Shown here piece by piece: positions 36,391-47,049 of a stretch of 64,000 nt of DNA. Every line of letters starts with the position of its first letter. Within the stretch, counting starts at the first letter, position 1. Location: NCBI GenBank assembly GCA_036898135.1, contig CM072519.1, positions 36,805,952-36,869,951 of the forward strand, written 5' to 3'. Both the position numbers and the translations under genes were made by a program. Under the pieces are notes generated by a model. It had not been told where the DNA came from. It made no database searches and saw only the letters and a list, made by a program, of their open reading frames with translations. This stretch comes from Oncomelania hupensis. Lineage: Eukaryota > Mollusca > Gastropoda > Littorinimorpha > Pomatiopsidae.

Positions 36391-39300
36391 TTACTGGGCG
36401 GGGACGAATTCTGGTGCTGTGGCCCTTAGTTGTGTTGGGTGGGCGACAGCTGCTGTGTCCTCCACGAGATGGCGACTGAGGTAGTCGGCTCCGTGGTTTT
36501 CCTTGCCGGGGATGTACTCGATTTGGAATGAGTATGCCTGAAGGGTGAGTGCCCATCTCATCAGGCGAGAGTTCAAAGACTTGGAGGCTGCCAGGAACGA
36601 TAGTGGTTGATGGTCCACCTGAACTGTGAAGTGGGTCCCATACAGGTAGAGTTGAAACTTCTGTATGGCCCAGACTAGTCCAAGGCATTCTTTCTCCGAC
36701 GTGGCGTAGTGGGTCTCGGCGGGTCTCAATTTTCTGCTGGCGTAGGCGACAGGGAATAGCGTCTCTGCATTCTTGGGGTCGCGCTGTAACAGTACTGCTC
36801 CGAGGCCTAAGTCGCTTGCGTCGGTGCGAAGAACGAATGGCTGAGTCAAATCGGGTAGGTGGAGTACTGGCGCCGATGTCATTCTGTCCTTGAGTGTTTG
36901 GAATGCTGTCTCGCATTCGGCTGTCCAAACTACTTTGTCCGGGGCGATTTTCCGGGTTCCGTTTGTCAGTGGCACGGCGATGCTGTTGTAGTTGGGGATG
37001 AACTTCTGGTAGAAGCCGCAGAGTCCTAGAAATGACTGTACTTCCTTTTTGGTCTTGGGCCTAGGAGCGTCGAGTAGGCGTTTCACTGTCTTCTCTACCG
37101 GTCGCAGGCTTCCTTGACTGATGGTGTGTCCCAGAAATTCTAGCTCGGTGAATCCAATCTGACATTTGGTGGGTCTTGCCGTCAATCCCGTGTCTCTGAG
37201 GCGGGCGAGTAGTTGCTGTAGGAGCGTGACATGTTCCTCCCACGTAGGCGTAGCGATGAGGATGTCGTCCATAAACGAATGTAGGTGCTCGCTGCTCAGG
37301 GGTGCCAGGAGTTTTCGCATCATGGCGCTGAAGATGCTGGGTGCGTTGTGGAGTCCGAATGGAAGTACATTGAACTCGAAGTGTCCTTCCATAGTGCTGA
37401 ACGCTAGGTACTTTCGGACTTGTGGTTGTACTGGTATCTGGTAGTATCCTTTGCTGAGGTCGATGCGTGAGAAATACTTCGCTCGCTGTAGCTTGGCAAA
37501 TAGGTCGGTCTGGTCCGGGAGTGGCTCTGGCTGGAACTGCGTTACCGCATTCAGGAGTCTGAAGTCGATGCACAGTCGATGTTCTCCGTTGGGTTTTCGC
37601 AACAATACCGTGCCTGCGCTGTAGGGTGAAGTAGACTCTGAGATGATTCCGGCTGCCAGTAAAGTGTCTATCTCTTCCTTGATGGCTCGCTGCTGCGACA
37701 GTGGCATCGGGTAGAGCTTCTGGCGGACGGGTGTTGGGTCGGTCACCGTTAAGGTTACTTCGACGAGGTCTGTCCTCCCTGGTCGGTCTGTTAGCACAGT
37801 CTGATGTTGTCGAATGACCTGTAGTACTTGCTGTCGCTGTTTAGCGGCTAGGTCTCCGTTGAGTATCACGTCTTTGTAGGTTTCCTTGGAGTGCAGGGGA
37901 TACTCTACTGCATTGGTCTCCATGCTTTCTCCTTCTTCCGCGATGGCGATGGCTAACAAGTTGTGAGTGCTGGGGGTCGCTGGTCGGTCCGTGTATTTCT
38001 TGAGGAGATTGATGTGGTGGTACCGGGCTCTCCCGTTCACCTCTACTTGGTAGACTGTCTTGGATTTCTTGGCAGTCACCCGGTACGGTCCTCTCCAAGC
38101 GATGTCCAGCTTGTTGGTTCCACTTGGAAGTAAGAGTAGCACTTGATCGCCGACTTGCAGTTCTCTGTCCTTCGCGTGGCGGTTGTAGTACTTCGCCTGA
38201 CGGGCTCTTGCCTTCTTCAGTGCTTCACCAGCTTTCTTCCACGTTGCTTTGAGGGTTTCCTGCAGGTCTGCGACGTACTTGGTGGCACCTCTTGGTGTGT
38301 CGTCTATCTTGGCCTCCGTCCAACTTCTGCGTAGGGCTTCTAGCGGTCCTGCTAGAGGTCTGCCGAATAGCAAGGTTGACGGGGTGTAGCCTGTGGCTGC
38401 ATGGGGCGTTTCTCGGTATGCGAACAGTGCCGCATTCACGTAGGTGTCCCACGCTTCTGGATTGTCGTCGGCGACTTTCCTGAGTATGGTGAGAAGGGTT
38501 CCATTCAGTCTTTCTACTTGTCCGTTGCTGGCTGGGTGGTATGGTGGTGTGCGAATGTGATGAACTTGTATCAACTCGAACACGTCTTGCATCAGGCGGC
38601 CGGTGAACTGAGATCCGTTGTCCGTTCTAATGCTGTCCGGGAATCCGACTCTGGTAAAGATGGCGATGAGTGCATCTGCGATCTTCTTGGTGTCGATCGC
38701 TGGCAACGGGACTGCTTCGCACCACATCGTACATGCGTCGACGAGTGTGAGTAGAAATCTGTTCCGCTTCTTGGTCATGGGCAGTGGTCCTACTATGTCT
38801 ACTGAGACTTGCTGGAATGGCACGCCGACTACTACCGATGGTCCTAAGGTAACTGGTACGGTGTGATGTCGCGGGGAATATCGTTGACATTGGTGGCAAG
38901 ATTTCACGTAGCGCTTGACATCCTCCGTGATTCCTGGCCAATAGTAGTGTGCGCTGATTCTCTGCACTGTGGCTCCAATTCCCATGTGTCCGCTGAGTGG
39001 CATGCTGTGGCCTAATTCTAGTACTTGGGCTCGAAGGGTGGCTGGTAGTACTAGTTGGGTGTGATCTGCATCTCCTTGTCGATGTAGAACTCCCTCTTCC
39101 ATGTAGAAGTCTCCCTTGTGCGGGGGTGTGTGCGCCTTGGGTAGCTTCTGGAAGCACTTCGCTATCGAGGTGTCTTCTTTCTGTGCTGTTTTGATCTCTT
39201 CGAGTCCTGGGTTCGGAGCGAACTCGGGCTGGGGTGGTTGGGTTTTAGCTTGGGCCCTGGTTTGCACTGCAGCTATCTCTACAGTTTTAGGGGGCGTGCC

Positions 39301-39990
39301 TAAGAACACATACCTACAACCTAGCACTAGATCATACAGGGGTTTCTGTAAAACAGCTGCTTGGATTCGTCCTGTGACGTACCTACTCTCTACTTCTATC
39401 CAAGCTATTGGGCAAGTAGTCGTCGGTTTCGTCAAGTCTGCTCCTTGTAGTTCGACTGTCTTGTCTGTCAAGTCCGCGCGCGATACCAGAGATTCGCTAA
39501 CTATCGCGTCGTATGATAGACCTGTGTCATACAGACAGTTCGCTTCTTTTCCGTTGACCTTGACCGTGTCTGTCACCGATGGGTGATCTCCGATCGTGTG
39601 TGGCTTGTTACCGCTACTTTGAGTTAGAACTCTGTGCGCTGGCCGGCTTTCGCGCTCTTCCCTACGTTGTGCGGCCAACTTGAAACATTCTGCGGTGGAG
39701 TGATTGTTTCTGTTGCAGAACGAACAATACCGTCTCTGTTCTGCGGGACCTCTTTTCCCGAATTCCGTGTTGGGTCCTTTATTTTGCCCAGGTCTGGGGT
39801 TATTCGGCTTATTCGCGGTGCGCTCCTCTCGGTTAGGGCTTCGTTTCTGTGCCTCTTTCCCGTTAGGCTTTAGGTCTCGCCTGAAGCTCTTGGCTTCTCC
39901 GTGTGCGGCCACGTACCTATCTGCGACCTTGACCAGATCTTCCAGTCTTTCCGCGCCCTGCTCTACTGAGAATGTTCTCAGCTCGGGGGG
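36391..39990 (-). CDS. pol: Pol polyprotein (capsid C-term remnant, zinc knuckle, PR, IN, RT, RNase H)
   Basis: The frame is open from 39990, directly after an in-frame TGA. The first codons continue the gag capsid end (ADRYVAAHG). Counting from the GTG at 39912 (1173 residues), the order is as follows. Knuckle CSFCNRNNHSTAEC 63-76. Protease YDTG 128-131. Integrase zinc domain H302, H309, C339, C342. Integrase catalytic D372, D431 and E467 with 35 residues between the last two. Integrase C-terminal domain with GDQVLLLLP and WRGPYRV, about 588-640. RT with CIDFR, RIDLSKGYYQIPV, LPFGLHNAPS and the FMDD active site 880-883. RNase H D1031, E1075 and D1100, ending at NHGADYLSR. All catalytic residues of PR, IN, RT and RNase H appear intact. 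Integrase before RT is the diagnostic oddity. The product would be translated with gag as one polyprotein or by frameshifting. Confidence 0.95.
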   Translation of the reverse strand, partial: PPELRTFSVEQGAERLEDLVKVADRYVAAHGEAKSFRRDLKPNGKEAQKRSPNREERTANKPNNPRPGQNKGPNTEFGKRGPAEQRRYCSFCNRNNHSTAECFKLAAQRREERESRPAHRVLTQSSGNKPHTIGDHPSVTDTVKVNGKEANCLYDTGLSYDAIVSESLVSRADLTDKTVELQGADLTKPTTTCPIAWIEVESRYVTGRIQAAVLQKPLYDLVLGCRYVFLGTPPKTVEIAAVQTRAQAKTQPPQPEFAPNPGLEEIKTAQKEDTSIAKCFQKLPKAHTPPHKGDFYMEEGVLHRQGDADHTQLVLPATLRAQVLELGHSMPLSGHMGIGATVQRISAHYYWPGITEDVKRYVKSCHQCQRYSPRHHTVPVTLGPSVVVGVPFQQVSVDIVGPLPMTKKRNRFLLTLVDACTMWCEAVPLPAIDTKKIADALIAIFTRVGFPDSIRTDNGSQFTGRLMQDVFELIQVHHIRTPPYHPASNGQVERLNGTLLTILRKVADDNPEAWDTYVNAALFAYRETPHAATGYTPSTLLFGRPLAGPLEALRRSWTEAKIDDTPRGATKYVADLQETLKATWKKAGEALKKARARQAKYYNRHAKDRELQVGDQVLLLLPSGTNKLDIAWRGPYRVTAKKSKTVYQVEVNGRARYHHINLLKKYTDRPATPSTHNLLAIAIAEEGESMETNAVEYPLHSKETYKDVILNGDLAAKQRQQVLQVIRQHQTVLTDRPGRTDLVEVTLTVTDPTPVRQKLYPMPLSQQRAIKEEIDTLLAAGIISESTSPYSAGTVLLRKPNGEHRLCIDFRLLNAVTQFQPEPLPDQTDLFAKLQRAKYFSRIDLSKGYYQIPVQPQVRKYLAFSTMEGHFEFNVLPFGLHNAPSIFSAMMRKLLAPLSSEHLHSFMDDILIATPTWEEHVTLLQQLLARLRDTGLTARPTKCQIGFTELEFLGHTISQGSLRPVEKTVKRLLDAPRPKTKKEVQSFLGLCGFYQKFIPNYNSIAVPLTNGTRKIAPDKVVWTAECETAFQTLKDRMTSAPVLHLPDLTQPFVLRTDASDLGLGAVLLQRDPKNAETLFPVAYASRKLRPAETHYATSEKECLGLVWAIQKFQLYLYGTHFTVQVDHQPLSFLAASKSLNSRLMRWALTLQAYSFQIEYIPGKENHGADYLSRHLVEDTAAVAHPTQLRATAPEFVPAQ

Positions 39991-40846
39991 TCATGGTTTC
40001 CCGTAGCTGTTCCCATACTAACAGTTCTGTCAGTCCATCATACGTCTTAGCCGTGGCTGACTGGCTAATCCACTTATCCAGCGTTGTGGACAACCGATCC
40101 GCGAACTGCGCATAGCTCTCTCCTTTCACTCTCCGATTGGTGCGGAATTTTTGCCGATAGCATTCTCCTGTTAGTTCGAATCCTGTTAGGAGTGCCTCTT
40201 TTACTTTGTGATAGTCAGTCACTCTGTCAGTAGGTAGCTTACTGTAGATGTCATAAGCCTTTCCTCTAAGCCCTTGACTAAGCTTAAAAGACCAATGAGT
40301 GGGATCTAGTTTATACTCTGTTGCTAGACGCTCAAACCTAGTCAGATAGAGATCTAGACCTTCTTCTCTCTCATTGAATGTTCCCAGTGGAAATGACATT
40401 CCTTGTACAGGGTTGGGTGCTACCTCTAGCTGATCTGAGTGGGGAGGGGTTGAGGAAGAACTTGAAGCTCCTGATCCCAATCTTCTTAGCTCTAACTCAT
40501 GCTGTCTGTCTTTTTCCTTTTCTGCCCTCTCATACTCCCATTTCCTAACTTCTGCATCTCTCTCTGCTGCTAGCTCTAATTTCCTCGTTTCTCTCTCTGC
40601 CTCTACTTTCTTCTGCTCTAGTTCTAATTTCTTTTGCTCTGCTTCCAATTTCTTTTGCTCTGCTTCTAGTTCTGCTTTTCTCTGTTCTGCTTCGAGTTTC
40701 TTCGCCTCTCTCTCTGCTGCTCTCTCTGCCTTAGCTTCCTGTTTCTCTACCTCTGCATTGATATACGCAATTAGGTCTCCCCCTGCTAAGTGTAAAGCTT
40801 CCCCTAATTCCTTGAAGCGCAATCTCAAGGCCACTGGGTCCGACAT
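39917..40846 (-). CDS. gag: Gag (frameshifted at its C-terminal end)
   Basis: The ATG at 40846 is chosen (SDPVALRLRFKELGEAL follows). Residues of about 30-125 are a charged Glu/Lys/Ala coiled coil (KKLEAEQKKLEAEQKKLELE). A Ser/Pro linker and then a capsid-like region follow, with MSFPLGTFNEREEGLDLYL, FKLSQGLRGKAYDIYSKL and SYAQFADRLSTTLDKWIS. The last 30 codons, after MTPRAEN, are Arg/Gly-rich and unlike a capsid end. The expected capsid end lies in the overlapping pol frame, entered at the C6 run 39985-39990. A 1-nt indel in that run best explains the break, although a programmed frameshift cannot be excluded. The role is formation of the virus-like particle that packages element RNA. Confidence 0.88.
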   Translation of the reverse strand: MSDPVALRLRFKELGEALHLAGGDLIAYINAEVEKQEAKAERAAEREAKKLEAEQRKAELEAEQKKLEAEQKKLELEQKKVEAERETRKLELAAERDAEVRKWEYERAEKEKDRQHELELRRLGSGASSSSSTPPHSDQLEVAPNPVQGMSFPLGTFNEREEGLDLYLTRFERLATEYKLDPTHWSFKLSQGLRGKAYDIYSKLPTDRVTDYHKVKEALLTGFELTGECYRQKFRTNRRVKGESYAQFADRLSTTLDKWISQSATAKTYDGLTELLVWEQLRETMTPRAENILSRAGRGKTGRSGQGRR

Positions 40847-41192
40847 TGCCAAACGTGTCTATGAACAACCTCTGAATCACGTGGAATACCAAAACACTAG
40901 CAATATTGCAAGTCAATAACAACAATGCAAAGACAATCAAATTCGTAATCAATAATAGAATAAAACCAGAGTCAAATGGCATACAACAGTTACTTAAGCA
41001 AAACCTGCAAAAGAGCAATGCAACATACAGGCACAACAATATTTGAAGCAAAAAAAGTTTTTAACTAAAGAATAGTGCACCACAACTGATCAGTGTTATA
41101 CCCTTACACTATTCTAAGTTATTCTACTATTCTAAGTTATCTAATTTTATTGTACTTAGGTCCGGTTATACCCAATTCCTATTATACACAAA

Positions 41193-41209
41193 TCCTGGCA
41201 GGCTCGCCA
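41193..41209 (-). promoter_or_regulatory. Primer binding site, tRNA-Arg-like
   Basis: Seven bases inside the 5' LTR edge the minus strand reads TGGCGAGCCTGCCAGGA. Its complement, TCCTGGCAGGCTCGCCA, looks like a tRNA 3' end with CCA and is close to the end of animal tRNA-Arg(ACG). It would prime minus-strand DNA synthesis. Confidence 0.75.
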
Positions 41210-41216
41210 ATTAAAG

Positions 41217-42752
41217 TGTCACGTGGGGTTTATGGGCTCTGCACAATGGAATTATGGACCCTCACGTTTATTCGGTGGGAACTGCTAGTAAGTCACCCTA
41301 TGAATTACTTTAATAAATTTATTTGTTTAGCTCGTTCTGTGTTAAGGTTGGGGTACAGAAATAGATAGAAAAAAGGTAAGAGAATACTGTCACACTAGCT
41401 TTCACACGGCTATGAATCATATGTAGTCCAGCCTTTTGATAACAGTTAAAATCACACATTTATTTCTTCTACTCTATACAAGGTCCTCTAAGTACTAATC
41501 TAACTTAAAAAGTCTCTTTCAATGCTAATAGTTCGATCGCTGATAGTCTATGCAGCTGTTCTATCTTCATCGGGCACTCGCTAGTATATCTCATGTAGAT
41601 TTGGACTACTGTGGTCCGTTTTAGAGTTTCTGAATAGTTGGACTACTGTGGTCCTGTTCTGATCAGTTTAAGTGCACTTGGGATAACACACTTAACTGGC
41701 GGGTGGTGCGGTCGAAGTCCTTCTGTGAGGTAGCTTCTGGTCCACCTGTGTCGTTGTGTAGTTGGGTTCCCTGGCCACGCTGTGGGGTCTGACAGGGAGT
41801 TTTACCGGGTCGCTCGTTCCGACTTGTGCGGTAGAGGTTCCTCAACCAACTTGTTTCTGTGGAGTGGGGTTCACAGGATAGCTCGGGATAGCTCGGGATA
41901 GCTCGCCTGCCCGTCTGTAATATAAGAGACGAAATTCTGCACAACCCTGAATAATCGGTTTGTGCAGAGCGTCTCACTGAAAGCCAAGTAGCCCTCAGTG
42001 ATAGCTCCACATCTCTATACATAAGCGACGAACATTCTGCTACTTCCGGGTTCCACTGGAATCTCACTCTAAATTCCTATACATACATAAATATCAAACG
42101 TGGCTAACTATACACATACAGAATTAATAATATTATAAACATTCAGTGGTACAGCCACTGGTCTGCAAACATACATATAAGTTAAACAACAGTGGTTCCG
42201 TACGGGATACAACATGGCGGCGTAACCGGTCGTGTTTCGCCTCGTGGTCGGCGTTTCCACATGGTCACGCAAATTCGGATTAATAATTCACATTTATGCA
42301 TAGCAAATTCCACAAACATAATTTCAACAATAATATAAATATATCACGATGAAACAGAAGGGTGTTCATTTACCTGTCTGACAAGTTCAGGCCCGTTGTG
42401 ACTTGATAGAATTCTAAGATTCTAAGTCCTGCTTCCTGGTCTAAGTGTGTAGAGATTTCTCTGCCAGCTTTCTAGCTGTTCACACTTCGGTGTCTCACTA
42501 CCAACTGACCCCAGATAAGCTAGGTTTGGGCCCAGTCAAACTGGCTCGAACCACTTTGCGTAAGCTCCCATTGGTTCCAACGGTCCGATTCAAACTCAAG
42601 TGCTGACGTCACTGCGCTGTGTGTGTGGCTCAGGCTCGCAGTGTGCTGTAATTTAATTGCTACTGTGTAATACACTGTTCTCTCTACTGTTACAAAGGCT
42701 ACACATGGCTAAATAGTCAACAAGCAGAGTTTATACTAGCCAATTCGTGACA
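41217..42752 (-). repeat. 5' LTR (right copy) of the Gmr1-like element
   Basis: 1536 bp, the promoter-bearing copy for minus-strand transcription. Compared by eye with the left LTR it differs at one base (42512). The TATA box and polyadenylation signal were not assigned with confidence. Confidence 0.96.
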
Positions 42753-42817
42753 GGGACCTAAATCAGCATTGAACCACCAGAGCAATTATACAGTAAAAAA
42801 ATGGTCAGTTTTATTTT

Positions 42818-42892
42818 GTCCACCACGGGATTCGAACCTGGGTCATCGGTGTGCCAGGCGAAAGCTTTACCACTGAGCTACGGTCTTTGGAC
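42818..42892 (-). repeat. tRNA-like SINE head or tRNA pseudogene
   Basis: A 75-nt minus-strand sequence with a perfect A box (TAGCTCAGTGG) and B box (GGTTCGAATCC). It resembles tRNA-Gly around TTCGCCTG. The acceptor and T stems have several mismatches and no 3' terminator is evident. It is read as a tRNA-derived repeat rather than a working tRNA. Confidence 0.7.
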
Positions 42893-42904
42893 AAATATTT
42901 GCTT

Positions 42905-43110
42905 CTGAAAGAAATTGAGTTAGTTAGTTATTTATTGCTTACAGGGGCCAGCGGACTGCAAAGAGCCGAATCAGGACCACAAAATCAAGACCACAACTTC
43001 GCTAAAAGAAAACTCACCCCTGATCCGCATAAAAGATCTGCTGAAACAACCCCAGTGGTAACACTGCAGGCATTCCTCTAGCCGGTCACTGTACAATAAA
43101 GGCATCCCAC
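42905..43110 (-). repeat. SINE/LINE 3'-end repeat (family with 50265-50335)
   Basis: On the minus strand GGTCCTGATTCGGCTC, CAGTCCGCTGG and GCAATAAATAACTAACTAAC match, in order, GGTCCTGATTTGGCTC, GAGTCCGCTGG and CAACAATAAATCAATCAATC at 50269-50331. Both end in a short tandem repeat, as retroposons of this kind do. Confidence 0.65.
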
Positions 43111-46000
43111 GCAGGGGACGCTGAGGCTATACTCTAATTTATCGAACCACCGTTTACAAAAACAAAATAGAATACAAACAATATTATAAAATATCAACAA
43201 AACACACACATATAAACTGCCTACATTGCTAAATAATATCATAGGAAGCCTTAGTGACTATTTGGCACAAAGTGTCCAGTATTCCCTAGCTGATACAACA
43301 GACCTCACACACAAAAATGAGGAGTTTTGTCCCAGAAGAGTTTTCAAGAAAAAAAGTAGGTGACTGGTCCAGTGAAGAAGAAGATAGTATAGTAGATTGA
43401 TGGAACAGTAGGAATGAGTAAGAACACATGAGAAAGACAGCGACAGTGGTAATTTAAAGCTCTAAATTTCCCAAAAGTGGGGATACTATATAGACACCCT
43501 GGCAGCCCTGTCACGGGTCGTGACATTGGTATTAGTAGGTAGAGTGGGTGTGAGAGGGAAATTAGAGATAGTGAGAGAGTGAGAGAATAGATAGGCATTA
43601 TGGAATGTTTTTTATAGCTATTGTTGCACGACTTCTTGATCCTTTCTTGCTTTCTTGGTTTGTTTCTCACGAGCACTGTGGCAGTTCAACATAAATTTAT
43701 AATTGTTTTCCTGGGTGTAGGTTTTGCACGTGCGAACACTGATAGAACCTTTTGCTCGTTCTGCTGGATGAGTGTGAATGTGTGCATGTGGTACAGGATG
43801 AATATTGTTTCTTTCTCCCTCTTCCTTTCCCTTATCCAGTTGTGATTCTGCTTTAGCCAATCAGCTTTAAAATGTTTCGGCCGAGTTCACATCGTCGGTA
43901 ATTTGTTAGATGGTGGGTGGGCAGACCGTGTCGAGATGTAGTGCAGTAAGGTTCTCTAATAGCTTGCTCTGTTACAGCTTTCGCCATGACGGGTGCGGGT
44001 TTACCCCGTGTTATCTTGAAGCTACGGTTTCCCGACGTCCGGCTCTTCTCAGTGCTACGGTGGTTGCAGCGGTTCCTGCTGTGTTCAAGGAGAGATGCGG
44101 TCGTCATCTTCGCTGTCGGTGGCGTTGGTTGTGGCCGTTGTGGTTATTCGCGTCTCGAGCGGTGCCCTTCGGCCGGTTGCTTGTGGCTGTTGATGCCAGG
44201 GCCGTCGTACGATAAAGAGGCTCTTTATAGAGTAAGTGAATAGTTTTTTTTTATATTTTTACCTGATGACAGCCGTTTATTGTAGTACTGAGAGATCTGC
44301 TGGTCATTGCTGCTGTCGTTTAGCTCATGTGTGTCACGTGTAATCTACACATGTTACTTTTCTAATTTTGTTATTTATGTTATACTAGTAACAGTGTTAT
44401 GAAGAGTGTGCATTGATCTTTACGATATATAATTTAGAATACTATATTGATAGTAATAAGTATTGGGTGTTAATAATCAGTATTTAAGGGCTACAAATAA
44501 AGCATAAAATAATGCATATGCATGTTAGTGGGTTAATTGGTTGCACTTAGTAGTGTTTTGATCATTAGTATAGTGTGATTGTGAACCTCCTTTCTGCCCG
44601 TATAGCAGAGAGAGAAAAGGGAGGTCCACTGACGTTGATCCTAAAGCCAAGTGTCTTACTTGGGCCTTTAGGCCTCTTTGGTTTTTCTGAGCTTCAGGTA
44701 TTTTGCTGTGGGAAGTGGCGGTTGCTGTTGCTATGACTTGCGCCGGCGTTCTGAGTTAGTCTCGCCGTGCAGCTGGAGCGACTCCTCTTCATCCTTCTGT
44801 CGTCATTAGCGGCAACGTCGTCATCGTTCACCTGTGTCGGGGTAGATTGGACTACTCCTTCCCTCGCGTTGTTGTTGGAGTCTCCATTGGTGGGAGAGGA
44901 GTTTTTCTCCCCGTCGACGTCGTCGTACTCGCTGCTCGTATTCAGTCCTTAGTCTTCAGTCTTTGGTCTTCTCCGAGGTCGCTGGACATGACCTTTCCTT
45001 AGAACTCTAAGCTAAGTAGTAAAGCTATTATGTTTCGGGTCAGAAGGGAGGTTAGATCAGGCCTTACATACTATGTTACAGTTTAGTGCAACTGAGGGTA
45101 AAAGGTTATTATGGGGAACAGTAACAGTTTAAGACTTATTTTAGGTAACGTTTTTTTTAATTCAGTTTAAGAGACGTTATACAAAGTATCTAAGGAAAGA
45201 AGAAGAAACTTTTACCTTTTTTTTTTTAATTGACGGTACATCGTTTCCATCTGTCATGCTCACCTTCACTCACTTTCATGACTTCATCTAACCTTCATCT
45301 CCATCTTCAGTCGCCTCCATCCTATTCATCTATGTAAAATATGTAATAAATGTACATAATCATCCATTTGTGTTTGGAGTTCCTGGCTGTGCTGTGGTCA
45401 CATCTTTTGTTGAAAAGAATGGGCAGGGGTTTTCTCTTTATTTCTGTCTTTTCTCACTTTTCTTCTATCTTTTCTATTTAGTTCTCTCCCCCTGACCGTG
45501 ACAAGCCCCACGGGAGAGGGAGGAGGAGGGGGGAAGATATTGAGTGCTCCAATAAAGATTTTTGCATTAAAAAAAGATATTCGATATTGAAATGAAATGA
45601 ATTGTATTTATCAAGCTCATAGAGGTGGTCAAGGAGCAGGCTAAAGTAAAAATGATTGATCACCCCGCCTAAGATGCTAACTGATACGCACTGTCAAACG
45701 CTCTGTCAAGTGATTTTTCCATGAAAAAGTATTTGATCTCGATTTTATTAATGGAACTTTGTCGTTTTATTTCATAATGCATGGTTTTATCAATCTATAC
45801 AGCAAAATTCTATATGGCCAGGGAACTTATTATCCAAAATGTCAGAAAAAAAAGCCAATTGTTCACTAGAACTCTTGAGTTATCAATTCCATTCATAATA
45901 CCCATATAATATTTTGTACTCACCCCTATCGTTGCCTTTCGACAGTGGAAATTGGGCTTTTTCTTCACTTCTCATTTGTTGTGTGTATCCGCTGCGCTTT
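43111..46000. other. Stretch without recognised genes
   Basis: Bases 43980-44220 and 44600-45000 are GC-rich with several short open frames on both strands, but no family is recognisable. Bases 45200-45360 hold CTTCA/CATCT-rich low complexity. Host gene exons or an element UTR are possible but not supported. Confidence 0.35.
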
Positions 46001-46054
46001 AAAAAAAAAAAGTTAAAACTGATGACATTTCACAACTGTCCTCTCCCAACAACG

Positions 46055-46330
46055 CTTCGTGATAAACTGTGGCGAGGGGTGAGTGATAAAACAATAGCGG
46101 GAGTCGGGGTGGGAAGAGGGGAGGAAGGAACGCAAAAGGAGGAGGAGAGCGGGAATTTAATTTTGCACGATGTTGTTTAGTGCTGCACTTAATCGTTTTT
46201 GTGCTTGGTGATAAACTGTGGGGAAATAGGATGATAAACAGTGGCCGAAATTGGTGCGGTATAGGGAGATGGGGGAGAAGTTGGTAAAAATGGGGCAGTT
46301 GCAATTCTCACGTTGTCGTTTGTCTCGGAA
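46055..46330 (+). repeat. Diverged tandem duplication of about 145 bp
   Basis: GTGATAAACTGTGGCGAGG...GATAAAACAATAGCGG and GTGATAAACTGTGGGGAAA...GATAAACAGTGGCCG share the same order of blocks, ending in a GATGTTGTTT/CGTTGTCGTTT block. Confidence 0.6.
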
Positions 46331-47049
46331 CACTCTTGAGAAGTTGAAATTAATGCAATCAATAATGATCTCGCATTAAAACAATCTTGTGATGACAGCG
46401 CGTTCCAGGATTTGCCACGGAGGAATAACAAAAGATTAATTACATCTATCAACGGACAGAGACTTTTTTTTTTCGCTTTTCTTTATTTCACAGACGCAGC
46501 AACTGTAGGAGCAATGCCATCATCACTTCAAACACCTAACTGATCATTATCTGCAGCAGCATTATCATGATCGACAGCACCGACAACAATAACAATAACA
46601 AGAACTGGACTCTCTAACGGGTGCAAAGTTCTCTCGCGTGCTATTATGGGTCTGGAGTCATTTAGGGTGGGTGGGTGGAGGAGGGAGGTGGGGGGTTCAT
46701 CTGTTACGTTCGTAGTTCGAATAACGGAAGCATACTGTTAATGATTATGTTGTTGCACCAAATAAAGTTCTCTTGTTAAATACTATGTAACAAGACAGAC
46801 TAAAAGAAGAAAAGAAAAAAAAAACTATTCGACGTGACGGGAAATACGTTTGTTTTAGGTTCAAGGTTTCTGTAAACTTTAATTACATACCAAATCTAAT
46901 AATAAGAAGAAAAAGAACAACAAAAATAGTTCCACCACTATCACCGTTATCACAACCTCTAACAAGAACAGTAGCAGAAGCAACAGCTGCTTCACTGCTA
47001 TCGAAACAAGCAAGAACAGATTATTGCTCCTCGTTATTACCAATTTGCT

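Larger units (their letters stand above)
34688..42752 (-). mobile_element. Complete Gmr1-like Ty3/Gypsy LTR retrotransposon (8065 bp)
   Basis: Two direct repeats of 1536 bp bound the element, and GGGAC is duplicated at 34683-34687 and 42753-42757. Transcription runs on the minus strand. From the right, the order is: 5' LTR, a tRNA-Arg-like primer site, gag, pol, a short purine tract and the 3' LTR. Pol has the order protease, integrase, RT, RNase H. In ordinary Ty3/Gypsy elements integrase is last; the order seen here, combined with Gypsy-type RT and integrase sequence, is known from the Gmr1-like lineage. One frameshift between gag and pol is the only coding defect noticed. Confidence 0.95.

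Noticed and set aside
36377..36928. 183-codon second frame over the pol RNase H region
   Set aside because: Overlaps the real pol frame, which carries all catalytic motifs.
42818..42892. Functional tRNA gene
   Set aside because: Length and boxes fit, but the acceptor and T stems are mismatched and no terminator follows.
43910..44243. Overlapping open frames of 85-101 codons (both strands)
   Set aside because: No family, no splice or homology support; the GC-rich stretch alone explains the openness.
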